Shown one piece after another: positions 1-8,248 of a stretch of 64,000 nucleotides of DNA. The position numbers and the translations under genes were made by a program. The stretch's first letter is position 1. Every line of letters starts with the position of its first letter. Below the pieces are notes generated by a model. The model worked only from the letters and a program-made list of their open reading frames with translations, was not told where the DNA came from and made no database searches. The stretch is from Pseudomonas sp. LB-090624 (GTDB lineage: Bacteria; Pseudomonadota; Gammaproteobacteria; Pseudomonadales; Pseudomonadaceae): the NCBI RefSeq assembly GCF_003205205.1, contig NZ_QJRL01000002.1, positions 310,001-374,000 of the forward strand, written 5' to 3'.

Positions 1-281
<281 letters not shown>

Positions 282-477
282 TTATCCAGATTTCCGGTCT
301 ATGCCAGGTGTTCTTTCAGCCGAGCGCGTGCGCTCGAGCTACCCCTCATCAGGTGTACACGGGGCTTGCGAAGCTGTCACGGCGCGCGGGTAAGGTCTTG
401 CACGCAGGTGCTGACACCCTGCCCGTTCGCGGAATTCGCGGGGCCAGGGAAAAGACTAGCCGAGCTTGGGCAGAGGT

Positions 478-496
478 CTAATAGAGTGGCTATTAG
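478..496. promoter_or_regulatory. Inverted repeat CTAATAG-N5-CTATTAG, possible operator upstream of katG
   Basis: A perfect 7-bp inverted repeat with 5-bp spacing, followed by a further ATAG-N7-CTGT element up to about position 517. ATAG/CTAT half-sites recall OxyR sites (ATAG-N7-CTAT repeated), but the first spacing is 5 rather than 7. The site is about 220 bp from the katG start codon. The repeat is seen directly; the OxyR link is only suggestive. Confidence 0.35.
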
Positions 497-525
497 AGGG
501 TGATAGGTTGGCTCTGTCAGGTTGT

Positions 526-573
526 CCTGTGCCAGCGGCTGCGCGGCTTCGCCTGCGAAAGGGCCGGCACAGG
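526..573. terminator. Hairpin CCTGTGCC...GGCACAGG downstream of the GST gene
   Basis: An 8-bp perfect outer stem (526-533 and 566-573) encloses a REP-like core. It lies 11 bp past the stop codon of the minus-strand glutathione S-transferase gene and is the likely terminator. Confidence 0.6.
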
Positions 574-584
574 GATTCTTCCTG

Positions 585-1214
585 TCAGTGCTGAGCAGCA
601 GCCGGCATTAGCTCATACGGATGCTTCCAGCCAGGCAACGCCTGAATCCGCGCCTTCCATGCCTCGATGTGGGTGAACGCTGACAACTCGATTCCGGTGT
701 CCTCGGGCATGAACACATACCCGGCCAACGACAGGTCGGCGATGGTCAGGCGCCCACCCACCATGAACGGCGTTTTCGCCAGGTGCGCGTCGACGATGCG
801 GTAGGCCGCCGTGGCCCGCTCGCGCAAGAAGTGGGTCACATCGGTTTCGCCCGTTTTCTTCAGGCAGAACAGAAAACGCAACGCGGCGTAATAGCTGGTG
901 AATTTGTGGTTGTCGAACAGCATCCAGCGCCAGATCTCCCGCTTTTCGTCCTCGTCACGGGGGCCGAACTGCCCGGTTTGCTCAGCAAGGTATTCGAGGA
1001 TCAGCGCGGACTGGGTCAAGGACTTGCCGGCGTGTTCCAGCACCGGCACCTCGCCCTGCTCGTTGACCTCGTCACGCCAGGCTTGCTCACGGGTCTGGCC
1101 ATTGAAAAAGTCGACGAACACCGGCTGCCAGTCTTGGCCAGTGAGTTCAAGCATCAGCGCGGCCTTGTAGGCGTTGCCGGATTCAGCGAAGCAATGCAGC
1201 GTGTAGTCGGGCAT
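585..1214 (-). CDS. Glutathione S-transferase family protein
   Basis: A 209-residue protein of normal GST length. The thioredoxin-like N-terminal domain spans about residues 1-80, with the cis-proline loop GEVPVL (Pro57) and the glutathione-binding segment TQSALILEYL (about 67-76), where Gln replaces the usual Glu of the ESxxI motif. The helical C-terminal domain (about 90-205) contains LTIADLSLAGYV, the N-capping box of the GST fold. Such cytoplasmic enzymes conjugate glutathione to electrophiles or reduce glutathionyl adducts; the substrate cannot be read from sequence. It lies upstream of katG on the same strand, which fits a stress role, but a hairpin separates them. Confidence 0.88.
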   Translation of the reverse strand: MPDYTLHCFAESGNAYKAALMLELTGQDWQPVFVDFFNGQTREQAWRDEVNEQGEVPVLEHAGKSLTQSALILEYLAEQTGQFGPRDEDEKREIWRWMLFDNHKFTSYYAALRFLFCLKKTGETDVTHFLRERATAAYRIVDAHLAKTPFMVGGRLTIADLSLAGYVFMPEDTGIELSAFTHIEAWKARIQALPGWKHPYELMPAAAQH

Positions 1215-1507
1215 GGGCGGACCTTCATTTTCCTTTGAATGATCATGCTGCCCGAGCAGATCACGCCCGCCCCTGCGCCGTCAATCCAGCCCGAGGCGAT
1301 TTGCACATGGCGCCCCAGGGCGCAACTTCGGCTTCGCCATCGTCGTGCCAGAGCCGAGTGTGCTCGAGGTGCGTGATTACGACCAAACGTTCGGGCGTGC
1401 GGCTGCTTTGCAATATCCAGACGAACAAGGGAACTACCACCACCCCATGCTTTCTTAAACACTGAGTGTTTTATTTCCCTGTGCTTCACGCTACTGGAGA
1501 ACAAGAC
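1215..1507. other. Intergenic region between divergent GST and DUF2388 genes
   Basis: About 290 bp that should carry both divergent promoters. A small AAACAC-TGA-GTGTTT hairpin followed by TATTT sits at 1457-1476, just before the DUF2388 gene. No convincing gene is seen; a 60-codon minus-strand frame lacks a Shine-Dalgarno sequence. Confidence 0.5.
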
Positions 1508-1825
1508 ATGCGCCACCTACTCCTCGCCCCTGCGCTGCTGCTCCTGCTGCCTGCCGGTGCCGCCCTGGCCCGCGTCGATGCGGGCGACGTCGCCACTTCG
1601 GCCGGTGTTTCCGCCTCGCTCTACTCTACCTTCAAGGACGACAAACGGATCATCCCGGCCCGTGACGAGCTTTCTGCCTTCGTCGCCAGTGGCGGTGAGA
1701 TTCGCGGCGCCTATGTTGAAGCGGCGTTGGAGCAAGCGCGCAAAGACCATCCAGGGCTGCAAGCCAATGATGAAGAGCTGGCCAGGGCCATCCTGTCGCA
1801 GGATGACCGCATAGCCGACCACTGA
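1508..1825 (+). CDS. Small secreted DUF2388 family protein
   Basis: A 105-residue protein starting MRHLLLAPALLLLLPAGAAL, a Sec signal peptide with likely cleavage near residue 20-22. The mature part (VATSAGVSASLYSTFKDD, then FVASGGEIRGAYVEAALEQ and ELARAILSQDD) matches the pattern of DUF2388, a small periplasmic family largely confined to Pseudomonas with no settled function. The start at 1508 is preferred over an upstream in-frame start because GGAGAACAAGAC gives a Shine-Dalgarno site and the signal peptide then begins correctly. It is a single gene, closed by the hairpin at 1833-1880. Confidence 0.82.
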   Translation: MRHLLLAPALLLLLPAGAALARVDAGDVATSAGVSASLYSTFKDDKRIIPARDELSAFVASGGEIRGAYVEAALEQARKDHPGLQANDEELARAILSQDDRIADH

Positions 1826-1832
1826 GGCTGAC

Positions 1833-1880
1833 CTGCACCGGCCCTGTCGCGGGCTTACCCGCAATGGGGCCGGTGCAGGC
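1833..1880. terminator. Bidirectional hairpin between the DUF2388 gene and glcC
   Basis: CCTGCACCGGCCC at 1833-1845 pairs with GGGGCCGGTGCAGG at 1867-1880, enclosing a REP-like GCGGGCTTACCCGC core. It lies between convergent genes ending at 1825 and 1884, so it can serve both strands. Confidence 0.65.
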
Positions 1881-1883
1881 TCA

Positions 1884-2648
1884 TTACCCCCAGCCATCCA
1901 TGCGCATGGTCGCCCTGATCAAGCGCTGTTCTTCCTGCTCGATCTCCCGCAAATTGTCACGAATGCCATTGATGTGTTCGCGCGCCGCCCGCTGGGCTTG
2001 TTCAGGAAGCTGCTCCATGACCGCGTGGTACAAGCGCGCATGCTGCCGATCGATCTGGCGCTTCTGCGCCGGCCGGCAATACAGGTTGTTGACCGAAGCG
2101 AACACCGTGCTCAAGGTCAGGTCACTGAGCGATTGCAGCGTATGCACCAGCACTGGGTTGTGCGACGCCTCGCTGATCGCCCGGTGAAAAGCATGATCAC
2201 GTCGGGCATGCTCGCGGGCATCGAGCGGCTCGGCAGCCTCGTGCGCCGCCAGCATGTCTTCGTAGCGACGGCGGATCAACAAGCGGTCGACCTCGGTGGC
2301 GCGCAATGCCGCCAGCCGCGCCGACTCAGCCTCCAGCAACGCCCGCACCTCCAGCAGGTCGAACAGCGTACGGGGCTGCGAGCTGAACAAGTGCATCAAT
2401 GGCGTAGCACCCACCTGCCCTGTCAGGTCGGCGACGAACGAACCGCGCCCCTGTTCGGTATCGATGATGCCGCGCCCACGCAGAATGCGCAGGCCCTCGC
2501 GCAGCGCTGAACGCGAACAGCCAAGCTTCTCCACCAGGCGCCGCTCCGAAGGCAGGGCCTGGCCGACCTTGAGCACACCTTCGACAATCAGCCGTTCGAC
2601 CCGCTCGGCCACCTGATCGGCAACCTTGGCCTTGCCTTCCGTACCCAC
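1884..2648 (-). CDS. glcC: GntR/FadR-family regulator of glycolate use, GlcC
   Basis: A 254-residue regulator of the FadR subfamily. The winged helix lies at about residues 5-75, with LPSERRLVEKLGCSRSALRE as recognition region and GRGIIDTEQGRGSFVA as wing; an FCD ligand domain follows to about residue 235. It is divergent from glcDEFG, the classic position of the glycolate-responsive activator GlcC. The start chosen is GTG at 2648 because AGGAGG lies 7 bp before it; a longer in-frame extension to 2762 would run through the promoter and both candidate operators. Two identical palindromes, TGGTAGGACCA, lie upstream and probably bind this protein. Being glcC is inferred from homology pattern and context. 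Confidence 0.88.
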   Translation of the reverse strand: MGTEGKAKVADQVAERVERLIVEGVLKVGQALPSERRLVEKLGCSRSALREGLRILRGRGIIDTEQGRGSFVADLTGQVGATPLMHLFSSQPRTLFDLLEVRALLEAESARLAALRATEVDRLLIRRRYEDMLAAHEAAEPLDAREHARRDHAFHRAISEASHNPVLVHTLQSLSDLTLSTVFASVNNLYCRPAQKRQIDRQHARLYHAVMEQLPEQAQRAAREHINGIRDNLREIEQEEQRLIRATMRMDGWG

Positions 2649-2663
2649 TGCGCACCCTCCTGC

Positions 2664-2674
2664 TGGTAGGACCA
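2664..2674. promoter_or_regulatory. Candidate GlcC operator 1 (TGGTAGGACCA)
   Basis: TGGT-N3-ACCA palindrome, the core shape of FadR-subfamily operators. It begins 15 bp upstream of the glcC start and is repeated exactly 75 bp away at 2739. Confidence 0.6.
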
Positions 2675-2738
2675 CTTCGACCACTCCCTCCAATCTAGCC
2701 GGCCAAAGCCGCCAATCACCAGTACCCACAGCATAAAG

Positions 2739-2749
2739 TGGTAGGACCA
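2739..2749. promoter_or_regulatory. Candidate GlcC operator 2 (TGGTAGGACCA)
   Basis: Second identical copy of the 11-bp palindrome, about 95 bp before the glcD start. The 75-bp spacing is near seven helical turns, so two dimers would sit on roughly the same DNA face. Confidence 0.6.
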
Positions 2750-2843
2750 GCTGCGCCTGCACTCGACCTCCACCACCGCCACGCGCAGGCTGCTACGGTG
2801 AACGCTTTGCCAACAACAATAAAAACCGTTGCCGAGTGAGCCG

Positions 2844-4343
2844 ATGAATATCCTGTACGACGAGCGCGTCGACGGCGCGCTGCCCAACGTGGACCGAGCA
2901 GACTTGTTACAAGCGCTGCGCGCCGCCTTGCCCGACCTCGAAATCCTGCACCGCGAAGAAGACCTCAAACCCTACGAATGCGACGGCCTGTCGGCCTACC
3001 GCACGGTGCCGATGCTGGTGGTGCTGCCGGAGCACCTGGCGCAGGTAGAGACCCTGCTCAAGCTTTGCCATCAGCGCGGCGTACCGGTGGTAGCACGGGG
3101 GGCCGGTACCGGCCTGTCGGGCGGCGCCTTGCCGTTGGCCAAGGGCATCCTGCTGGTGATGGCACGCTTCAACCGCATCCTCGAAGTGAACCCCCAGGGC
3201 CGGTTCGCCCGCGTACAGCCTGGCGTACGTAACCTGGCCATCTCCCAGGCTGCCGCCCCTCATGGTATGTACTACGCGCCAGACCCGTCCTCACAAATCG
3301 CCTGCTCCATAGGCGGTAACGTCGCCGAAAACGCCGGTGGCGTGCATTGCCTGAAGTACGGGCTGACCGTGCACAATCTGCTCAAGGTGGAAATCCTCAC
3401 CGTCGAGGGCGAACGCCTGACGCTGGGCAGCGATGCCTTGGACAGCCCAGGCTTCGACCTGTTGGCCTTGTTCACCGGTTCCGAAGGCATGCTCGGCATT
3501 GTCACCGAAGTTACCGTGAAGCTGCTGCCCAAGCCACAGGTGGCGCGGGTGCTGCTGGCCAGTTTCGACAGCGTCGAAGACGCCGGGCGGGCCGTTGCTG
3601 ACATCATTGCCGCCGGCATTATCCCCGGCGGGCTGGAAATGATGGACAACCTGGCGATCCGCGCCGCGGAAGATTTCATCCACGCCGGCTACCCGGTGGA
3701 CGCAGCGGCGATCTTGCTGTGCGAACTGGATGGCGTCGAGGCCGATGTGCACGACGACTGCGAACGGGTCGCCGCCGTACTGGCAGATGCCGGCGCTCGC
3801 GAGGTGCGGCTGGCCTGCGACGAGGCCGAACGGGTGCGCTTCTGGGCCGGGCGCAAGAACGCCTTCCCGGCGGTGGGGCGCATTTCCCCGGACTATTACT
3901 GCATGGACGGCACCATTCCACGGCGCGAACTGCCACGGGTACTCAAGGGCATCAGCGACCTTTCCAGCGAATACGGCCTGCGCGTGGCCAACGTGTTCCA
4001 TGCCGGCGACGGCAACATGCACCCGCTGATCCTGTTCGATGCCAACCTGCCGGGCGAGCTCGAGCGCGCCGAAGCCATCGGCGGCAAGATCCTCGAACTG
4101 TGCGTGGCCGTCGGCGGCAGCATCACCGGGGAACATGGCGTGGGCCGCGAGAAGATCAACCAGATGTGCGCGCAGTTCAACAGCGACGAAATCACCCTGT
4201 TCCATGCGGTAAAGGCCGCATTCGACCCGCAGGGCCTGCTCAACCCCGGCAAGAACATCCCGACCCTGCACCGCTGCGCTGAATTCGGCGCCCTGCATGT
4301 GCACCATGGGCAGCTGCCCTTCCCTGGGCTGGAGCGCTTCTGA
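2844..4343 (+). CDS. glcD: Glycolate oxidase, FAD-linked subunit GlcD
   Basis: A 499-residue flavoprotein, the usual GlcD length. The FAD-binding type 4 domain covers roughly residues 50-230, with VARGAGTGLSGGALPLAKG as dinucleotide loop. The FAD-linked oxidase C-terminal domain follows to about 480 and ends with the GEHGVGREK and FDPQGLLNPGKN signatures. With GlcE and GlcF it oxidises glycolate (and D-lactate) to glyoxylate at the inner membrane. The ATG at 2844 (MNILYDERVDG) is chosen over an in-frame start 15 bases upstream by comparison with known GlcD N-termini. Its stop overlaps the glcE start (TGATG). First gene of the glcDEFG operon. Confidence 0.96.
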   Translation: MNILYDERVDGALPNVDRADLLQALRAALPDLEILHREEDLKPYECDGLSAYRTVPMLVVLPEHLAQVETLLKLCHQRGVPVVARGAGTGLSGGALPLAKGILLVMARFNRILEVNPQGRFARVQPGVRNLAISQAAAPHGMYYAPDPSSQIACSIGGNVAENAGGVHCLKYGLTVHNLLKVEILTVEGERLTLGSDALDSPGFDLLALFTGSEGMLGIVTEVTVKLLPKPQVARVLLASFDSVEDAGRAVADIIAAGIIPGGLEMMDNLAIRAAEDFIHAGYPVDAAAILLCELDGVEADVHDDCERVAAVLADAGAREVRLACDEAERVRFWAGRKNAFPAVGRISPDYYCMDGTIPRRELPRVLKGISDLSSEYGLRVANVFHAGDGNMHPLILFDANLPGELERAEAIGGKILELCVAVGGSITGEHGVGREKINQMCAQFNSDEITLFHAVKAAFDPQGLLNPGKNIPTLHRCAEFGALHVHHGQLPFPGLERF

Positions 4344-5395
4344 TGAGCACGGACCGCGATAACAGCCAGGCCCTGCTGGAGCAGGTCAACCAGGCCCTGA
4401 ACCAGGGTACGCCACTGCGCATATTGGGCAGCAACAGCAAGGCCATGCTCGGCAATGCGGTGGCCGGTGAGGTGCTCGACACCCGCAGTCACCGTGGCAT
4501 CGTCAGCTATGACCCGACCGAACTGGTGCTGACCGCTCGCGCCGGCACACCGCTGCGCGAAATCGAGGCGGTCCTGCACGGAGCCGGCCAGATGCTGCCG
4601 TGCGAACCACCCCACCTTGGGCCTAATGCGACATTGGGCGGCATGGTCGCAGCCGGTTTGTCAGGCCCCAGGCGGCCGTGGGCTGGGTCGGTGCGGGACT
4701 ACGTGCTGGGTACACGCGTCGTCACCGGCCAAGGCAAGCTGTTGCGCTTTGGTGGCGAGGTGATGAAGAACGTTGCCGGCTACGATGTGTCACGCCTGAT
4801 GGCGGGGAGCTTCGGGTGCCTGGGGCTGTTGACCGAGGTGTCGCTGAAGGTGCTGCCACGCCCGCGCCAGTGCCTCAGCCTGCGCCTGCCGATGGGCCGC
4901 CACGAGGCGCTGGCCGAGTTGGCCGAATGGGGGCAGCAGCCGCTGCCGATCAGCGCCGCCTGCCATGACGGCGAAGCACTGTACCTGCGCCTGGAGGGCG
5001 GCGAGGGCTCGGTGCAGTCGGCACGCCAGCGGCTGGGGGGTGAACCACTCGATAGCAGCTTCTGGAGCGACCTGCGCGAACAGCGCCTGGCCTTTTTCAA
5101 GGGCCCTGACCCGCTGTGGCGCTTGTCCGTGCCCACCGCCTGCGGTGAGCTGGAGCTGCCCGGCCAGCAGCTGGTCGACTGGGGCGGCGCCCAGCGCTGG
5201 CTCAAGTCCAGCGCACCGGCACACGCCATTCGCGACCAAGTTGCCAAGGTGGGCGGTCACGCCACCGGTTATGCCCTCGGTGCGGCCAGCAGCGCGCCAC
5301 TGACCGCCGGCCTGATGCGCTACCACCGCGCCCTGAAGCAGCAGCTCGACCCCCAGGGCATATTCAACCCTGGCCGCCTGTACCCGGACCTGTGA
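4343..5395 (+). CDS. glcE: Glycolate oxidase subunit GlcE
   Basis: A 350-residue FAD-binding subunit. The segment GGMVAAGLSGPRRPWAGSVR followed by DYVLGTR and GGEVMKNVAGYDVSRLM is the FAD-binding core, and the tail DPQGIFNPGRLYPDL matches the end of FAD-linked oxidases. It is shorter than GlcD and lacks a full substrate domain, as is normal for GlcE. The ATG overlaps the glcD stop, so translation is coupled; glcF begins 9 bp after its stop. Essential for glycolate oxidase activity in the characterised E. coli complex. Confidence 0.95.
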   Translation: MSTDRDNSQALLEQVNQALNQGTPLRILGSNSKAMLGNAVAGEVLDTRSHRGIVSYDPTELVLTARAGTPLREIEAVLHGAGQMLPCEPPHLGPNATLGGMVAAGLSGPRRPWAGSVRDYVLGTRVVTGQGKLLRFGGEVMKNVAGYDVSRLMAGSFGCLGLLTEVSLKVLPRPRQCLSLRLPMGRHEALAELAEWGQQPLPISAACHDGEALYLRLEGGEGSVQSARQRLGGEPLDSSFWSDLREQRLAFFKGPDPLWRLSVPTACGELELPGQQLVDWGGAQRWLKSSAPAHAIRDQVAKVGGHATGYALGAASSAPLTAGLMRYHRALKQQLDPQGIFNPGRLYPDL

Positions 5396-5404
5396 GGCCA
5401 GACC

Positions 5405-6640
5405 ATGCAAACCAACCTCAGCGAAACCTCCCGCCGCCTGCCCCGCGCCGACGAAGCCGAGAGCATCCTGCGTGCCTGCGTGCACTGTGGCTTCTGCACC
5501 GCCACCTGCCCCACCTACCAGTTGCTGGGCGACGAACTGGACGGCCCGCGCGGGCGCATCTACCTGATCAAGCAAATGCTCGAAGGCGAGCCGACTACCG
5601 CCAGCACCCAGTTGCACCTGGACCGTTGCCTGACCTGCCGCAACTGCGAGACCACCTGCCCTTCCGGGGTGAAGTACCACGACCTGCTGGACATCGGCCG
5701 CGCCGTGGTCGAGCAGCAGGTGCCACGCCCGCTCAGCCAGCGCCTGTTGCGCCAGTGCCTGCGTGCGGTGGTACCGCGGCCGGCACTATTCAAGGCGCTG
5801 ACCCGCAGCGGCCAGGCCCTGCGCCCGCTGCTGCCGGCTACGCTCAAACACAAGCTGCCGGCGCGCATCACACCGCCCGGCCAGCGCCCTGTGCCGCGCC
5901 ATGCCCGCCGGGTGCTGATGCTCGAGGGCTGCGTGCAACCCGCGCTGTCGCCCAACACCAACGCCGCAGCCGCGCGGCTGCTCGACCGTCTGGGGATCAG
6001 CGTGCAACCGATCCGGCAGGCGGGTTGTTGTGGCGCAGTGGACTATCATCTCAACGCTCAGGAGCAAGGCCTGCAAAGGGCCCGGCGCAATATCGACGCC
6101 TGGTGGCCGGCCATCGAAGCCGGTGCCGAGGCCATTGTGCAAACGGCCAGCGGATGCGGCGCATTCGTGCGGGACTACGGCCATCTGCTGGAAAAAGACC
6201 CCCAGTACGCCGCCAAGGCCGCACGGGTCAGCGCCCTGTCCCGCGATCTGGTCGAAATACTGCGCGATGAGCCGGTCGAGCAACTGGGCCTGTGCGCCGA
6301 ACAGCGCCTGGCCTTCCATTGCCCGTGCACCTTGCAACATGCCCTGAAGCTGGGCGGCGCGGTGGAGGCTTTGTTGACGCGCCTGGGCTTTAGCCTGACC
6401 GCGGTGCCCGATGGCCACCTGTGCTGTGGTTCGGCGGGCACCTATTCGCTGACTCAGCCGGAGCTGTCTTTGCAACTGCGCGACAATCGACTGAATGCCC
6501 TGGAAAGCGGCAAACCGCAAGTCATCGCCACTGCCAATATCGGCTGCCAGAGCCATCTGGACGGGGCTGGGCGCACGCCAGTGCGGCACTGGATCGAAAT
6601 CGTCGAAGCAGCCCTGAACCCGGAGACCTCCCATGCATAG
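5405..6640 (+). CDS. glcF: Glycolate oxidase iron-sulfur subunit GlcF
   Basis: A 411-residue protein with two 4Fe-4S cluster motifs near the N-terminus, CVHCGFCTATCP (about residues 23-34) and CLTCRNCETTCP (about 75-86). Two cysteine-rich CCG domains follow, with QAGCCGAVDYH and HLCCGSAGTYS. It passes electrons from the flavin subunits to the membrane quinone pool. The reading frame is intact, and the last three codons overlap the start of glcG. Confidence 0.96.
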   Translation: MQTNLSETSRRLPRADEAESILRACVHCGFCTATCPTYQLLGDELDGPRGRIYLIKQMLEGEPTTASTQLHLDRCLTCRNCETTCPSGVKYHDLLDIGRAVVEQQVPRPLSQRLLRQCLRAVVPRPALFKALTRSGQALRPLLPATLKHKLPARITPPGQRPVPRHARRVLMLEGCVQPALSPNTNAAAARLLDRLGISVQPIRQAGCCGAVDYHLNAQEQGLQRARRNIDAWWPAIEAGAEAIVQTASGCGAFVRDYGHLLEKDPQYAAKAARVSALSRDLVEILRDEPVEQLGLCAEQRLAFHCPCTLQHALKLGGAVEALLTRLGFSLTAVPDGHLCCGSAGTYSLTQPELSLQLRDNRLNALESGKPQVIATANIGCQSHLDGAGRTPVRHWIEIVEAALNPETSHA

Positions 6641-7031
6641 CAAGTTCGTGATCGGCCAGTCCGAAATAGCCCGAGTACTGACCGCCGCCCGTCAGGAAGC
6701 CCTGACCCAGAACTGGAACGTGACCATCGCCGTGGTCGATGACGGTGGCCATCCGCTGGCACTGGAACGGCTGGACGGTTGTGCGCCGGCCAGTGCCTAC
6801 ATCGCCCTGGAGAAAGCCCGTACCTCGGCGCTGGGGCGCAAGGAAACGCGGGATTACGAAGCTATGGTCAACGGCGGGCGCACCGCCTTCGTGACCGCGC
6901 CGCTGCTGACGTGCCTGGAAGGTGGCGTGCCGCTGAAGCTGGAAGGCCAGGTGGTCGGCGCCATTGGCGTGTCCGGGGTCAAGCCCGAACAGGATGCCCA
7001 GGTGGCCAAGGCCGGGGCTGCCGCCCTCTGA
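6633..7031 (+). CDS. glcG: GlcG-type haem-degrading-domain protein
   Basis: A 132-residue single-domain protein of the GlcG/HbpS family (DUF336), with NVTIAVVDDGGHPLALERLDGC near residue 28 and the glycine-rich GVPLKLEGQVVGAIGVSGVK toward the C-terminus. It starts inside the end of glcF (8-bp overlap), so it is in the glc operon. The biochemical role of GlcG is not settled; relatives bind haem or cobalamin or act as redox sensors. Function here is assigned from family and position only. Confidence 0.88.
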   Translation: MHSKFVIGQSEIARVLTAARQEALTQNWNVTIAVVDDGGHPLALERLDGCAPASAYIALEKARTSALGRKETRDYEAMVNGGRTAFVTAPLLTCLEGGVPLKLEGQVVGAIGVSGVKPEQDAQVAKAGAAAL

Positions 7032-7066
7032 GCCCGGTGCCGGCGATTGCGCCAGCACAGGCTGCA

Positions 7067-7648
7067 TCAACCCTGTGAATCCACCACCACGGCCTCGCCA
7101 ATCGCATAAAAATGCCCACCCGCCACGTAGTGCAAGCTGCGCCACTGCGGGTCGGCATTCTCATAAGCCCAATGGCCATCGCGGAATACCCGGTCATCGG
7201 CCCAGGCCGCCACAACCTCGCCAATGAACAGGTCATAGGTGTGCTGGTTGTGCGGCTCATCGATCACCCGGCACATCAACCAGGCCGAGCAGCCCTGCAC
7301 CAACGGCGCCGTGTATCCCTCGACCCGCGCCAGCTGCACCCCGATGCTGGCCAGCTTGTCGGGCTGGTCGAACAGGCTGCGTGTCCCTACCTGATGGGTC
7401 AGTTGCGCCTGAGCCGCGGTCGGCACCTGGATCACGAAGTAGCCACTGCCCTCTACCAACTGCCGGGTGCGGGCAATCTTGTCGAGTACCACGGTCACCT
7501 TTGGCGGGTCGAAATCCAGGGCGCAGGCCCAGGCCGCCGCCATTACGTTGTCCACCCCATCATGGCTGGCCGATACCAGCACCGTCGGGCCGTGGTTCAG
7601 CAGGCGATAGGCCTTTTTCAGGTCGACGGGTTGGAAATGGCTGTGCAT
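7067..7648 (-). CDS. Flavin reductase family (FMN-binding) protein
   Basis: A 193-residue protein beginning MHSHFQPVDLKKAYRLLNHG, with PTVLVSASHDGVDNVMAAAW near the N-terminus and PPKVTVVLDKIARTRQLVEG following. This is the split-barrel flavin reductase (DIM6/NTAB) fold, which binds FMN and can supply reduced flavin to monooxygenases or act as an oxidoreductase itself. The ATG at 7648 is preferred because the upstream extension has no family similarity. It is convergent with glcG and divergent from the small gene at 7824. Substrate unknown. Confidence 0.85.
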   Translation of the reverse strand: MHSHFQPVDLKKAYRLLNHGPTVLVSASHDGVDNVMAAAWACALDFDPPKVTVVLDKIARTRQLVEGSGYFVIQVPTAAQAQLTHQVGTRSLFDQPDKLASIGVQLARVEGYTAPLVQGCSAWLMCRVIDEPHNQHTYDLFIGEVVAAWADDRVFRDGHWAYENADPQWRSLHYVAGGHFYAIGEAVVVDSQG

Positions 7649-7823
7649 GGCAATCCTCGGCAAGGCAGGTCGCAAAAGGACGATTGTGCCGCAGGCACCG
7701 CAGACTCGCCACATTCGAGCAGCTTCAGAATTTCCCTACAACACGCACAGACGCGTCCTACTTGCTGCCTCAGCCTGGAGAAAACAAGATCTGCACAGGA
7801 TGACCATCCAGGGGAAATGCCGC

Positions 7824-8162
7824 ATGCACCTGTACGCCCGCTCCATTGCCGAACTCCGCAGCAGCCTGCGCGAAATGCTGGACCATGAGATCAGCAACCC
7901 TGATGAAGACCCGCACCTGTCGGGGGTGATGTTCTTCTGTGCGACCGATGAACAGACCCGCTTGCTGATCGAGCGCATCGAGCTACTGGCCAGCGAGGTG
8001 TTTTTCGCCCCGAACGGGCGGGTTATTACCGAGCATATGCGAGCGGCGGCAGTGGATGGCGTGTGCATCAAGCGCAACCGCAAGGCACCGGCGGACGAGA
8101 CGGTGATCCGCATCGCCCTGGCAGATAAAGGCTATATCACAGTGAGCACGGCCCGGTTCTGA
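7824..8162 (+). CDS. Small uncharacterised cytoplasmic protein
   Basis: A 112-residue protein without signal peptide or membrane segment. It begins MHLYARSIAELRSSLREML and contains VMFFCATDEQTRLLIERIEL, a mixed helix/strand composition. I do not recognise a characterised family. The start at 7824 is chosen because AGGGG lies about 9 bp upstream; an in-frame ATG at 7800 would add eight residues and has no spaced ribosome site. It lies between a flavin reductase and a MocR regulator and may have its own promoter. Confidence 0.7.
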   Translation: MHLYARSIAELRSSLREMLDHEISNPDEDPHLSGVMFFCATDEQTRLLIERIELLASEVFFAPNGRVITEHMRAAAVDGVCIKRNRKAPADETVIRIALADKGYITVSTARF

Positions 8163-8248
8163 TGGCCATTGCTGGGGCCGCTGTGCGACCCCATGCTGTT
8201 GCCCAGCCAATCCGCTATCCTGTGCACACCCCTGCCCCGGACCGTCCC

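Noticed and set aside
1261..1443. 60-codon minus-strand frame in the GST-DUF2388 gap
   Set aside because: No Shine-Dalgarno sequence and no recognised family; could be a gene remnant, but the evidence is too weak to list.
3291..4307. Long minus-strand open frame (338 codons) antisense to glcD
   Set aside because: High-GC shadow of glcD; no ribosome site and no recognisable domain, while the plus strand encodes a textbook GlcD.
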